Assembly: GCA_023055355.1 (NCBI GenBank)
Contig: JALJCS010000002.1
Location: 89,615,001-89,679,000 of the forward strand
Direction of reading: 5' to 3'
Origin: Agelaius tricolor
Taxonomy: Eukaryota; Chordata; Aves; Passeriformes; Icteridae
DNA length: 64,000 nucleotides
Position numbers and translations under genes: made by a program. The notes under the pieces are model-generated. The model searched no databases. It was not told where the DNA came from and was given only the letters and a program-made list of their open reading frames with translations. Shown piece by piece: positions 51,617-63,760 of this stretch. Every line of letters begins with the position of its first letter. Position 1 is the first letter of the stretch.

Positions 51617-51743
51617 GAATCACAGAACAGTCTCAGTTGGAAGGGACTCATCAAGTCCAACTCTAATGCCCGAGTGAATGGTTCATAAGGAGATCAAACC
51701 TGTGACCTTAGCATCATGCTCTGGCCAGATGATCTAATGCCAG
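51617..51743 (-). mobile_element. tRNA-headed SINE with CR1 tail (TguSINE1 type), minus strand
   Basis: Read on the minus strand, the element starts with a tRNA-like head. It has an A-box region TAGATCATCTGGCCAGAGC, an isoleucine-tRNA-like ATGATGCTAAGGTC, then a B-box region GGTTTGATCTCC and an acceptor-like TATGAACCA. The tRNA part is followed by GAGTTGGACTTGATGA and CCCTTCCAACTGAGACTG, ending in TTCTGTGATTC. That is the tail of a CR1 LINE, which supplies the reverse transcription. This is the structure of the passerine TguSINE1 family (tRNA-Ile head, CR1-X-type tail) as I remember it. About 8 bases at the anticodon loop are missing compared with the family and both boxes carry substitutions, so this copy is old and inactive. 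It is not a tRNA gene. Confidence 0.8.
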
Positions 51744-54700
51744 AATACAACCAACTTCTTTTCCTCCATCCTTCAGCCATGACTTTTGAAAACTCAGGAA
51801 CAAGCTGCTTATCCCTTCTGGTCATCATCAGGATATTCATGTTGTTTCAAATTTCCAGCAATCCTAGACATAATTCTAGTTTTTGTGAGACATGAGGCCA
51901 CAGCCAACCCTCCTCCAGTCACAACAGAACTCTTACACCCACCTTGCTTTGGCTTCCAGAAACCAGGTGGCACCAGCTCTGACACTGCAGGTCAAGGAGA
52001 TAGAACTGAGTTGCTGAATGGTTTAAGTGTGCCAGCAGATCAGCCAAGCTGTCTCAAGAGGGGTAGCACTGATATGATTCCCTGGAAATCAGCAGTATAA
52101 TGAGTCCTTGAAACTGGTGCCCATGACCATTGCTGGTGCCAAGTGCACATTTTTCTCCCTCCAAAGAGTAGCCACATCATTTTGGAGCAGGTGTTGTTGC
52201 AAACCACTACACACAGATAATAGGAATGCAGAATAATTCTGTTTATTTAATGTAGGGTATGACGACCTCACTCTTGTTCTGTCCTTCTCACCCCTGGACT
52301 GCCCCTTCCCACTCCCCAGCCTGACAGTGCCTGATGGTACTTTGTAGGCACAGGACCCCAAGGTAACAAAGAATTTAGCAGATGCCAAAGATCCTGTCAG
52401 GAAAGGGGCAGATTGCTCTGGGATGGTGCAGTCTGACCCGTAAAGAACAAAGACAACAGAATTTCCTACTTCCTTCCATGTGTGTGCCCTGACACAGGAA
52501 TACAAATGCAAACTTGCTCCAGTCATGCCCTCTTCACTTCTCAGTGACAGGATATCACTGCCCTGACCTTGTCATATTTTCCTAGAAACCAGACTGTCTT
52601 TTGTCTGACTCAGTTTATTTGAAGTCTTCCCAAGGAATGGGATTGGCACATGGTAAAATGCTTGGGACATCTCTGGAAAAACATATAATCACACTAACAT
52701 AGCTGTCAGGATGAATCACCTCCCACAGAAGGCTTCCCACAGCCCACATGCTGCTCGGGTGATGAGCCACGCTCCCCATTCACTCCAAGTCAGCGCCTTG
52801 GCACATGCTGATGGTAACTGCAGGGGCAGAAAGCAGCACAGTCAGAGCTCTGGGAATTCTGATCAGCTGGGCCTGGCAGCCTCCCCTCTGAGGTCCCACT
52901 GCATCTCTGCTTCTCATCTTGGGGACACAGCTAAGCCATTGTTAATTCCTTTGAGTTATCCAGATCCTTTGCACTGCTGTGGCGGAGAGGCAGAGAAGCT
53001 CCTGCCTGTGCCTCACTGATCCTGACTTTCAGCTAAAAAAGCTTCCACAGGAGAGCAGGGGGTGACTCCTGAGGATCTGAAGTTGGGTGCCTTCTCTTCA
53101 GCATCAGAGTTACTGAAGAGTTCATTTAATTCAGCAGAGGTCTTGATGACTTTCACTGTGTGCTCATCACAAGGCAGAGATAGAATACCTAATATTAAGC
53201 AAAATTCAATATTAAGGAAGCCACATGAGTTACAAAAGAACTAGTAAATCAAATTTGCCTAGCAAGATTTTACTGTGATTTAGTTCCCTTAAGTAAAAAG
53301 CATATAACTTCTTCCCACTCCAATTACTTCATTCTCTTTAATTACATGGGGCAAAAACTAAATTCCATATAATTTCTTTTAATAAATTGATACCGCTAAT
53401 TTTTTTTTGGTTTCCAGTTTCTTTTTACATAGTAAAGAACAAAACACACTTATATTTTGCTTGTTTTCCTGCAATTTTCCATATCATGTTTTTATTGTCT
53501 TTGTTGTTCAGAAATAATCTTGCTATTTTTAATTTTGATTTTTTTTTTTAATACCGTTTGTTACATATGTTTTCAAATCTTTTTTTTTGTTGTTTTTATC
53601 TGAAGATGTCTTCACAGCATTCAGGATAAGGATTTCTCATTGACTTATGTAGCGACCAGAGTTATAGAAAGAGAGGACACTTGTATTTTCAGAAAGTTAT
53701 ATATTAGCTGTTGCCAAATGGCTTCAGCTGAACAAGCCAGGAGTGACGGGGGCAGATTTTGAGATATCACCAGGTTACACTACTGAGAATCTGGACTCCT
53801 TTGTGCCCTCTAATTATTTCACAGCACATGTGAAGCTTCATGATGTGATTTGAAATTGGAGCTTTAGTTGTCATGCTAGTACCATCACTGTTTTTTCTTT
53901 CCTTTTCCCAGTGGATTTTCACCTCACAGATAGACAGGAAAGCGGGAAGGGGAGCAGGGGAAGAAAAAGGAAAAAGAAAAAGATCCTTTTTAATTCTCCA
54001 TCTGTATGGGGCCACAGAAATGCCTTAAGCTGAACACAACAGACTGAAAAATGAGTGGGAAGAGATTATCAGAAGCCTGGCAAGAGGAGAGTGCAGTTGG
54101 TGGTCAGGTGAAGGCTGCTTTGGTGGATAAGCAATTTGTGTGTTATCAGTGCAGGAGAGAGAACAGTAGCTCCCTACGCTGAAAGGAGATTAAAAGTAAC
54201 AATAGTCTTTTCTGTACACCATAGGCCAATCTGTTAAATGCAAGGGAAGCTGAGAAGCTGCTTAGAGCTGATGTTTGCTTAATTTCCACCTGCACCCACT
54301 TGAACTGTGTAAATGACATGGTGCTTTCCAGAACACATGCACGTTTCCATGTGGCGCTGGTTTGTGAAACTGTGCCCAGCTAATCTAGCAGTGCAAGATT
54401 TGCTGTGAGTATAAAAGACATTGCCCTTCTCTCACTCTGGGTAGCCTTGTGGCTCCAGAAAAGAATAAGGAAAAGTCATTTGGCTTTTTATTTTATTGTT
54501 GTTGCTGTTGTTCAGGTTTTTTTCTTTTAAAATCAATAGTAATGGGTAGCTCATAGTAAAAAGGGAGGTGTACTACAGAATAAAGGACCAAGTAAAGGTG
54601 ACCTCATTTGCCAGAGGAAAAGTTAAGAAACTCAAGCATTGGCTCAGGTCAGACCAAGATAACACCCTTGATGAATCAGTACATCACATGCACTATTTTG

Positions 54701-56629
54701 GAAGAAAGAGAATGCTGAAGGAGCACTACAGTCAGGCAGCCAAGACAAGAGTTCGGACACAGGGATACAGGATGGGGTCTTTTTGCAGCTACTGATTTTA
54801 TATCAGTATATATGTGAATGATTTTGTATAAAGAATGTTACTTCCTCTGGCTTGAAAGGTATTAAGTACATATTATACATATAATTGATGAAAATTTGTT
54901 ATTCCACTTGCAAGCCAGCATCAAAAATGTGTCTGGATAGGCATCTTAGCTGTGTAAGCAGAAAGCTCTGTTCTCTCTGAGGGTCTTTTGTGTGCTAAAC
55001 AATGGCACAGGGAAGACCCAGGAAACCTTTCTGTTGCTTTCTTTGCTGAGTCACAGCATTTCTCAAAGTGCAGGCGTGTAAAATGTAAGCCAGCATATAC
55101 TAATTACTCATAATTTAATAATTGCACATTGTCTTTTCTAGCTGAATAATTGATTTCTCATTCCAGCTGTTCTGCTGACTGTAGTCTATGTTACAATTAC
55201 TGTTCACAGGCTGCTCACTGTTTTTATCCTGTGGGTATGATGGATGTTGCATGATGGCTTCAGGTCTGTTCATTTTTTTTTCTTTCTATTTTTGTGTGGC
55301 TTTTTTTTTCTCAACTACTTTTGAATCAAAAGAAATTTTAAAGATTGCACAGTGAAACAGTTGCATGAAGCAGAGTTTAACCATCATCCATTAACACAGG
55401 ATCTGGGATTCATATCCCCTACACTATCCAAGTCCCCTTTCTGTCAGTGAATCCTGGTGTAGCTCTGAAGAGGAATATGTTCCCTGTCACACACATACAG
55501 GCAAACGTGAATTCTCCTTACTTTTAAATCACAAATACATTTTTCTTTATAATCAGCTTAATATGCATGTTTTGTTTCAAAAGGAGTCACCAAACATATA
55601 ATGTTGGAAATCTTTTCAGTTATATTTTTCCCTCTTTTTCAACAGTGTCTCATCAAGAAAAATCTGTGGTTGTTGTCTGGGTTTGGATTTTTTTATTAAT
55701 AAATTTAGTAAGGCACTCTCTCTGCTTTATGTAAGTTAAACATCTGATACCTGATATATCCTCTTCTTATCTGTGAGTCAAACTCCATGACAAATCCTTT
55801 TGTTCATGATATTCTGACACTTCTTTTCATCCAGCCTGTCATCATCTATTAAATTATCATCTCTATATTCTGGGCATTTTAATCAAACAGGAAATTCATT
55901 CCATGACATCATGAGCTGGAGTCTAGTGGACTGACTGGCTTATGAGTTCACTTAAAGCATTTCTAAATGGAAATTTTCTGATCTTCTGGCAAAATATTTC
56001 TTTTTTTTCAATTTTCTGTTGCTCATGTTTTTCAAGAATAAAAAAAAAAAGAAAGTTTCACTCATAAATATACTTTTTTTTTTTACAAGCCCTAAAAACA
56101 TTATCTACTTTAAGAAAAAGGGAAAAATGTTAATTTAAGAAATGTGTTTTTAAAATTATGGCTTGTTTAAGACAATGGGAAATTTGCATTCACACCTAAG
56201 GCATCAACGACAATAAGAAACTACTTCCTTAATTATATAGCTGATAGACCTTCACATAAAGGAATAACAGAGAATGTGAACTTCATCCTCTTGACTTACA
56301 CTACAACCATCTTCAGAAATTCTTACATTTACCTGTGTTCTGGAATTGCTTGGCTCTTGCCTTGCCTCTGCAAAGTTAGCAATGCTGCTCATAAGGAACT
56401 TATCAGAGATTTTGGAATTAAACCAGAAACACCCTGATTCCATCTAACCTTCAGAAAATGCAGGTGCCCTCAGAGTCTGATTTTATATCAACCTGTTAAA
56501 ACACAAAATGTATCTCTTTTTAAAACTAAGACATCTGAGAGAAAGCTTTTGCTATGGGGCACAGTTGCTGAAACCACAGCAAACCAGGGTTAATAAAATG
56601 AAAGCACCAAACACAAAAACAAACACAGG
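51744..56629. other. Intergenic DNA, partly GC-richer
   Basis: The interval 51780-53060 is clearly GC-richer than the surroundings and carries overlapping frames on both strands (plus 51786-52100, minus 52089-52526 with 145 codons, plus 52711-53019). None has a recognisable domain. No transposon signature was recognised, so it may be an unrecognised old repeat, an lncRNA exon or single-copy DNA. From 53060 on it is AT-rich with poly-T tracts. Confidence 0.45.
53944..53983 (+). repeat. Polypurine tract
   Basis: Forty bases with a single pyrimidine: GGGAAGGGGAG, one C at 53955, then 28 uninterrupted purines (53956-53983, G/A rich). Such tracts can form triplex structures and are mutation-prone. 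Confidence 0.85.
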
Positions 56630-56935
56630 GTTTGCTCGCAATCTCTCCACGGCACTGAAGCCGGGCTGGCCACGTGGCCGCATTAGCCATTCCATCAAGG
56701 TCAAGAATCCCAAATGAGTTGCTATGGGAAACAAATTACTGAGGTGTCAGCTGGAGCTGAAGGTTTAGATATGAGGGAACTTTAGCCATTATATGCTTGA
56801 AAGATTTCCGGAACAACAGAAGCTGGGCAAGAGCACCCTGGTAATAACAAGCCTGGGGAAGCAGATGTTTCACTGACCTTTGCTCCGAGCACTCGGACTC
56901 CCCATTTGCCAGCGCGCCTGAGTGGGCCAGAAAGC
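56630..56935. promoter_or_regulatory. CpG islet with palindromic E-box, candidate regulatory element
   Basis: By my count about ten CpGs lie between 56630 and 56930, while the neighbouring kilobases are nearly CpG-free. In the middle is a perfect 12-bp palindrome GGCCACGTGGCC (56668-56679), which contains the CACGTG E-box bound by MYC/MITF/USF-type bHLH factors. Open frames on both strands (minus 56552-56734, minus 56736-56969) have no recognisable family. The islet may be an intergenic enhancer, an unannotated promoter or a conserved element. The role is an inference. Confidence 0.4.
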
Positions 56936-59900
56936 AATTGCAAATAAGATGGGCTCTCCTGAGGCACAAGTAAATAATTTTTAAAAAAATCAGATATCAA
57001 GTGTTGTTTTTAGGGAGACAGGTAAAAGAAACTCAAAAGCTCCTGAAACCACCTGGGACTTGTGCCATCCTCTTATGGATGAGGAGAGACAGCTCACTTT
57101 TACTACAGCATTAATTTCGGGGGACGGAACTCAGAGGCAAACTAGGGGCAACCTGCCATGGAGTTATACCACCACCAGTTTAACCCAGTTTTATTCACTC
57201 TGCTCTGCTCACTTGCTAAATGGTCACTGTGAACATGACTGTGGCTGGAATTGTCTGTGGAAAGAGAACTGGGAGGACTGGACCTCCTGTCCAGCACTGA
57301 CATTTGTCTTTGTGAAGGTGATTTGATAATCTTGACCCCAGGAAGCTTACCTCCAGATCTGCAGGAACTGGAATATTTTCACTTTCCACCAAGCATTAAT
57401 TTTGACAAAATAAAAAATATATTCTTACTTTTATGTAAATTTGTTAAGAAAAGTTTGGGTAAATCTTTCTCTCTTTGAGAATTCTGATCCAGCTGTTCAC
57501 TAAGCAGCTATGGGATGGTTTGCAGACAGTGGTGCTATCACCAAAAATAAAATTAAGTACCTTGTCTTAATCACATATTTGTTTAAATGTTCCCATCCAT
57601 TTACCTTTTTTCCATTGAAGATCTTTATCTATCCAGGAACAGGAAAGGGACTTATTTTTCTCTAGTGAGATAGAGGAAGAAACATCTGCTCTGGAGACTC
57701 ACATTGGATGTGACTACTGGGTAAAATAAAAAAAGGCATAATTAATTTCCATTAATGAAGACATTTCACTACACACACAACAGATAAAAATCTGGCCTAC
57801 TATTTCCTTGACTTCAGGATATTTTTCCCTGCCTTTTCTTCAGCCAATTGTTCCTACAGTGGTTTTACATTTGAGGGTTCCTTTTTAAACGTGTAAGAGA
57901 TGGAGCTGGGAGAAAGAGTTAGGCACAGACTTCTGTTTGTTAATGCCTCACATCATTTCTACACCCTCTTCCCTACAAAAAATCTTGAAAAGAGACATGT
58001 TTGGGTAATGTTTCATAAAAATACTTAAAACAAAAATCTAAAGACCTGTGTAGGAGGTCTTTACTTTCCCATAGTACTTGTATCTGTATTTATACATTAT
58101 AGCCAGGCCCTCAGTGTTCAGATGACTCTCAATATAAATGTAGAACATCAGGATCAGGAGATATATTTTTATAAAGGACAAAGGAACAGGCAGTGAAAAT
58201 CTTTCCAGTTCTGTAATAAGGCATTATTTCTCTCCAAATATTTGTCTCTCTGGCTTTTTCCCTGTGTTATTTGTTGGATTGTAATGATCTAGAGTGAGTT
58301 AAAGCTGGATATTACATTTTATCATGGCAGTGACAAAGCTTTGATGTCCTTTTTTTTTTTGCCTTTGGATTAGATTTTATTGCACTTAAGTATTGTGCAG
58401 GAATAACTGAAGGTAATGCCACTGACAGAACTGTGCCAGCAAGATCTGTAAATCAAACCAGAATTTATACACTGTCTGACAGCTCTCTTCAAAACATCTG
58501 CCCTGACCTCTAATTTCAAAGAAGGGGTAGTAGGGATTTTTTGTGCAATTGCAGGTGTGAGTGGCTTTCACATTCTCAGGCAGCCTGAAATAAAGCTACA
58601 ATAATGAGAACAAGGAGCTTTCTAAATGGATAGATGCAGCCTCTGCCTGGTTGTTGCCAGTGGGTTTCCTTTTAAGCTTTCTCTAGTTAGTCTGGTGGAG
58701 TAAACACAGATATTTCTGGGAATGCTTTGTAGAAGAACTTGAGAATAATCTCCATCTATTTCAGCTGCTGTCCTCAGAGCTAAAGTGCAAGTGCTTCTGC
58801 ATTAAGGAGCTCTATGCAACTGGAGATTGCTTTGCCAGTCCCTGAAATGCAAATGTCTGGGGCAAATGGAATACGTGTTCAACTCCCCACTGCAGCCAGG
58901 GCAAAAGTAAAAAAAAACCTTAATTGGTGGACCCAAAAAAATAACAGGAGACCAGGAAGCCTAAGCAGAGCAAAGTTTTGTTGTTTCTTAGGTGAAGGTG
59001 GGTTAGAAATGACTGATCAATTAAAGTACAAAGGTAAGATGCCCTTGAGAGCTGGGATGCTAAGTGAAAATACTTAGAACCTAGGGGAACTAATTTTAAC
59101 ATGAAATGCTACACTAGGCCAGTGTCATTGTAAGAAATCTTGGAACTGTTATCAAAATTACTTTTCCTGAATGATTAAATCTATTGTAAGAAAAGTGAAT
59201 GCCTTTCTCCTCTAGAAGACAGGAAATTGCTTGATTTATTAAGTCATGTTCAATGCTAATTCAGCACTAGATTTATCAAAAAAAACCCAACATGTCCCTC
59301 CTGTAGACTATGCCTGTGTTAGATGACCCAATGGCCCAAAATGAGGCAATGTGGGCTTTATGGTCCTGACCTGGTGGTATGAGTACCTTGGAAAGGTCTA
59401 CCCTTTTCTGTGCTGCCCTGGGAAGGGACAAAAGTGGTTTCGTGCAGTGCAGGAGAATAGGACAAAAAACAACAAAAAAATTAGACACCCTCCCTAATTT
59501 TTTTAATTCTCTTTTCCCTTTTTTTTTTTTTTTAAACAATTTTTAGTAGATAGGTGAGCAAAAAGAAACAGAGGAAATGCAGGGAGCAAGAGCACATCCA
59601 ATCTCACCACATGGCTGAACTGGGGCTAGAAGAAGAATATATGTGTTGTGGATGGTGTATCCTTAGAGTGACTGAAGTATAAAGGCATTAAATCACTGTG
59701 CAAACCCAGATCAACATCAGCATTCAGGAAGATTGTCTCAATCTCAGCAATTTGGGAATCATTCAAGTCAATGATGATAAATCTTGGCCACTCTTAATGT
59801 TCCTGTTGTCTTTGCATCCATAATTCTCCTGTAATGAGATGTCTGTTACATTCTGCCTGTCCCCCTCACCTTCAGTCCAATGGACACCCCTTAGCCAGAG

Positions 59901-61020
59901 CTGTTGCCATCCTTCCACTGTATCTTTACCAGCCATGTTACTGAGCAGGGGAAGATCAAAAAAATATCATCTAAACATGAGGTTTTCTGTGCTGGAGGAG
60001 CCTGGGCAGGGTCCATTAAGATCATATCTAACCTCTGTCAGTGTCGAACACCAATATCAGTATTCACAAAGCATAGGAAATGTTGACAAAGATGAAGCAA
60101 CTGAACCATGGAGGAACCTCTCCCTTAACTCCATTAGTCTGTGATTGCTTTTGCAGGCAGTAAGAGTAATGTTTATTATACACATCAAAAGGTGAGAGGT
60201 TTATTTAGTTGGTTTTGAAGGTCTGGTTTTTTGAACCCATGTAACTAATTTGTGATGATTATCATGTATATAAAGACTGTGAAGTTTGTTTTACTTTGAA
60301 AAGTACTATCCTACACATCTTGTAGTAAACACACTCCAAGAGAAGATGCAAATTTTTAAAAGGGAGAGCTTATGTGGATAGCAACCTCTGTATATGCCAG
60401 GTTTTGTTTTATTTCTTTAGTTATTTATTCTGATAGACTAAATAAAACCTCATTTTTTCTTTAACTAAGTCAGAAATTGGTTTTTGTCATCACATCTATC
60501 CCTGCTTCCTTAAGATCCACATCCTTGTCCTTGTTATTAGTTGTTCTCTTTGACCATTTCTGCCTGCTCTTGGCTCTCTCAAAATCTGTTTTAGGGGTTA
60601 AGGGCATATTTTTCAAAGCTGTTTAGGCTCCTGATTATGCAAATAGGTACTTGCCAGGCTTTTCAGAGATATCTTAAATGCTGAGGAGACTTGCAATTGA
60701 TCTTAATAATACTTCAGTACTCGCCTAATTTGTAAATTTAATTGGGTGTCAAATATCTCTGACAAGCTGACCCAAAGTAATCGGAGCTGTGCACAGAAGA
60801 CCAGAAGTGACATACTTTTTGGACTAGAATATTACAAGACTCAAAATACTATTTTCTATGCTACTATTTTCTCTTTCCTCCTCCTCACCCTCTTTGAATT
60901 CCATCATTTCTTTCAGCTTTCTGAGGGATTACCTACATCAAATAAAAATGAAAACATAGAAATACAGTTCAAACTGTCCATTCCATTGTGCATACACTCC
61001 CCATGTGTTGAAGCAACACA
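56936..61020. other. Intergenic DNA
   Basis: Mainly AT-rich, with T15 at 59519-59533. No gene or transposon is recognised with confidence. A stretch at 60610-60690 (GCTGTTTAGGCTCCTGATTA...CAAATAGGTACTTGCCAGGC) loosely resembles an ancient dispersed amniote repeat and also contains the octamer ATGCAAAT (60637-60644). Confidence 0.45.
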
Positions 61021-61157
61021 TCATAGAATTATTTGGATGATAAAGACCTTTAAATTTCATCCAGTCCAACCACCTTGACATGGGCAGGGACACTCTTCAC
61101 TAGATCAGGTTGCCTAAAGCCCCATTACATCTAACCTTGAAGGCTTCCAGCATGTTT

Positions 61158-61190
61158 GGATGTTCACAACTTCAGGATGTTCACAACTTC
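61158..61190. repeat. 17-bp-period tandem duplication inside the CR1
   Basis: GGATGTTCACAACTTC occurs at 61158-61173 and again at 61175-61190. The CR1 family has a single 'GGCATCCACAACTTCTCTGGG' at this place, so the duplication arose in this copy. Confidence 0.85.
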
Positions 61191-61763
61191 TCTGGGAAAC
61201 CTCTTCCAGTGTCTCACTACCCCTTTTTGCCCTTTCTTATGTCCAGTCTGGATCTACCCTCTTTCAGTTTAAAATCCCTCCCCCTCCTCCTGTCCCTACA
61301 GGACTTTGTAAAAAGTCTCTCTTGGTCTTTCTTACAGGCCCAGTTTAAGTCTTGAAAGGCTGCAATAAAGTCTCCCTGTAGCCTTCTTTTCTCCAAGCTG
61401 AATAACCCCAAATCTTTCAGCCTGGCCTCACAGGAGAGGAGCTTTAGCCCTCTAATGCTGTGTCCTCTGCACATGCTCCAATAGGTCCATGATTTTCTTG
61501 AGCTGGATGCAGCTCCAGGTGAGGTATCATAAGAGCAGAGGAGCAGAATCACCTCCCTCAACCTGTTGTCACACTTGTTTTTATGCAACTCAAGGTATTA
61601 TTGGTTTTCTGCCTACAAGTGCACATTGTCAGTTTATGTCCAAGCTTTATCTATCAATATCCCAAGTCCCCTTGCAACCTCTCTATCCATTCATCACCCA
61701 GCCTGAACTGGTGCTGATAACTGCATTGACCCAGGTGCAGGACCTTGCCTTTAAGGTTTTTGG

Positions 61764-61794
61764 GGTTTTTTAGGTTTTTTTAACCTAAAAAACC
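61764..61794. repeat. Perfect hairpin, 13-bp arms, T5 loop, inside a CR1
   Basis: GGTTTTTTAGGTT (61764-61776) and AACCTAAAAAACC (61782-61794) pair perfectly around TTTTT. It sits in a GGTTTTTTA-type low-complexity patch (about 61750-61830) that replaces normal CR1 sequence (the 'gttgaacttcatgagg' region). Confidence 0.9.
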
Positions 61795-62410
61795 TTTTAG
61801 AGGTTTTTTAAAACTTTTTTAGGTTTTTGTTTTTCATGGGGGTCATATGAGCCCAATCTTTTAAAGTACTTCTGGGTGCCATCCCTTCCCTCAAACCAAT
61901 CAACTGCACCCCTAGGTGTGATGTTATCAGCAAAGTTTCTGAGGCTGTACTCAGTCCCACTGTTAGTGTTGTTTAATTGAAATGTTATAATATTAGATTG
62001 TATTGGTCCCAATTCTGTCCCTTGAGTGGTAACATCACTTCTCACTGGTTTCCACTTGGACATTGAGCTATTGACCACAACTCTTTGAATGCAGCCACTC
62101 TGACAATTCCTTATTTACTGAACAGTCCAATCTTGAAATCTTTATTTCTCCAATTTAGCAGAAAGAACGATTTGGGGAACTGTACCAAAAGCCTTACAAA
62201 ATTCCAGGCAGATGACATCCATAACTCTTCCCTTGTCTACCAATGCAGCCACTCCATCATAGAAGGCCACTAGATTAGTAAGAGACAATTCTCCATGGTG
62301 AAATCAGGCTTGCTGTCTCTAATCACCTCCCTGTCTTCCATATGTTTCAAAATTTCTTCCAGTGGGATCTGTTCCATGATCTTCTGTCTGCAGGGCTGAC
62401 TTCCATACCT

Positions 62411-63760
62411 CCAGCTGAGCTTGTTTTCTTTGAATTTCTTCAGTAGACAAATGAATAAGACACTATAATTCAGACATAAAAAACACAGTGAAAGCCCTTC
62501 AGAGTTCTCTTAGGTGGTAAAGTTACAACTGATCTGTTGCTTTCTATCTTTGCTGAGGAAACTGACAGTACTGAATTTAATTAGCTGGGGTACTTTATGT
62601 TGCTTGCCAGAGATATCTGCAGGAATTACATCACACATCAATGGAAAGCAGCCTAGTTTTCTTCCTTCAAACCCCTTAGGTACAGGGAATTTGGTGAAAT
62701 GATATCTTTCAAGATGAAAGAAGGATTTTCACTGAGGTCGTCATTGCTTTTTGAAAGTTTATTTGGAGATTTGGAAATCACCAGCAGGTTAACCTCATCC
62801 TCACCCAGACAGACTGAAAATGGTAGAAGTTTTTTTGATTGTTTGGTTTGGTATTCTTTTTTTCCTTACCCTACGATAGAGAGGATTATTTGATCATTAT
62901 GAATTCCATTTGCATATGTATAATTATTTTGTTAGGAGGGGTTTTGCCTCTCCTACTGACACAGATCTATGAATTCATAAGCAACTATTTTTTAGAAGAT
63001 TAGCAAGGAGCACTGCTCCCAAGTCAGTCAAACAACCTGGAGGTGTGACCCACATGGACCTCTCTCATGCTTGGTACAAAAATACCAGAATGACCATTCA
63101 CAAGATTCCTACTACCAAGAAGTATCATGATCAGCCCCTATTCAGAGCCGTGGCTCACTGAGTTGTCTCCATTAGGGTGACTCATGGCCAGCTGTACATT
63201 CTTCATTTGTGTTCTGATTGAATGCTGGGGTGAGGGGAAGGAGGGGAGGACTCAGAATAAGCACAATCATGATGAGGTCAAACATCCACATTCGGGAATA
63301 ATTATCTGGTTATTTAGGATGTTACATAAATTATTTGTGGATTTGATACTTCATTGACCTCCTGGAAGATTCTTATAAAGTAGCTGATTCAGTTTAAAAT
63401 TACATTTAAGGTACTTTAATGCATTGTTGACCAAGCATTTTCTTGTTTAGCCAGGTTGATGGCAATTTTGCTATACATAATGTACAGAAATATATGATAT
63501 AAAGGCAAAGGATACCATCAGTCACCTCTAATCTCAATAAATTATAATGGCTAGGAGTCGTAAGTAATATAGGTGTACACACTATTGTATATATTTGTAC
63601 ATATTGTATATATTCATTCAGTAAACCATCCTAAACTATGTGTTATTCTCTTCCTTTTGCTGGATCCTTCTTAGGAGAGTTTGGCAAACAGAGAAACTGA
63701 TAAATCACGGATAAAATTTTAAATTCATATTTTAAAGGCCGGAAGAAAGCTTTTATGTCT
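62411..63760. other. Intergenic DNA next to a CpG-island edge
   Basis: No gene is recognised; open frames are at most 64 codons. AT-rich with TATATT-type words around 63585-63615. CpG content begins to rise only after 63760. Confidence 0.5.

Larger units (their letters stand above)
61021..62410 (-). mobile_element. CR1 LINE, long copy with reverse-transcriptase region (minus strand)
   Basis: This is the longest CR1 in the window (about 1.4 kb). The 3' tail is at the left (TCATAGAATTATTTGG, reverse complement of ATTCTATGA). Moving right on the minus strand, the remains of ORF2 appear in reverse order. 61217-61588 gives the C-terminal part with LGLFSLEKRRLQGDF and LDIRKGKKG. 61797-62078 carries the palm region with the active-site box read as F-A-D-N (61934-61923). 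62090-62400 matches the upstream reverse-transcriptase segment (antisense AAGGCCACTAGATTAG and TTCCATGATCTTCTG words). Frames are interrupted, an AT-only hairpin patch lies at 61750-61830, and the N-terminal part including the endonuclease domain is absent. It is a dead copy. The right boundary is approximate. Confidence 0.9.

Noticed and set aside
51617..51743. A tRNA-Ile gene on the minus strand
   Set aside because: The anticodon loop is partly deleted, both promoter boxes carry substitutions, and the sequence continues into a CR1 tail, so it is a SINE copy.
61217..61588. 123-codon minus-strand frame as a new protein
   Set aside because: It matches the C-terminal part of CR1 ORF2 and is a broken transposon remnant.
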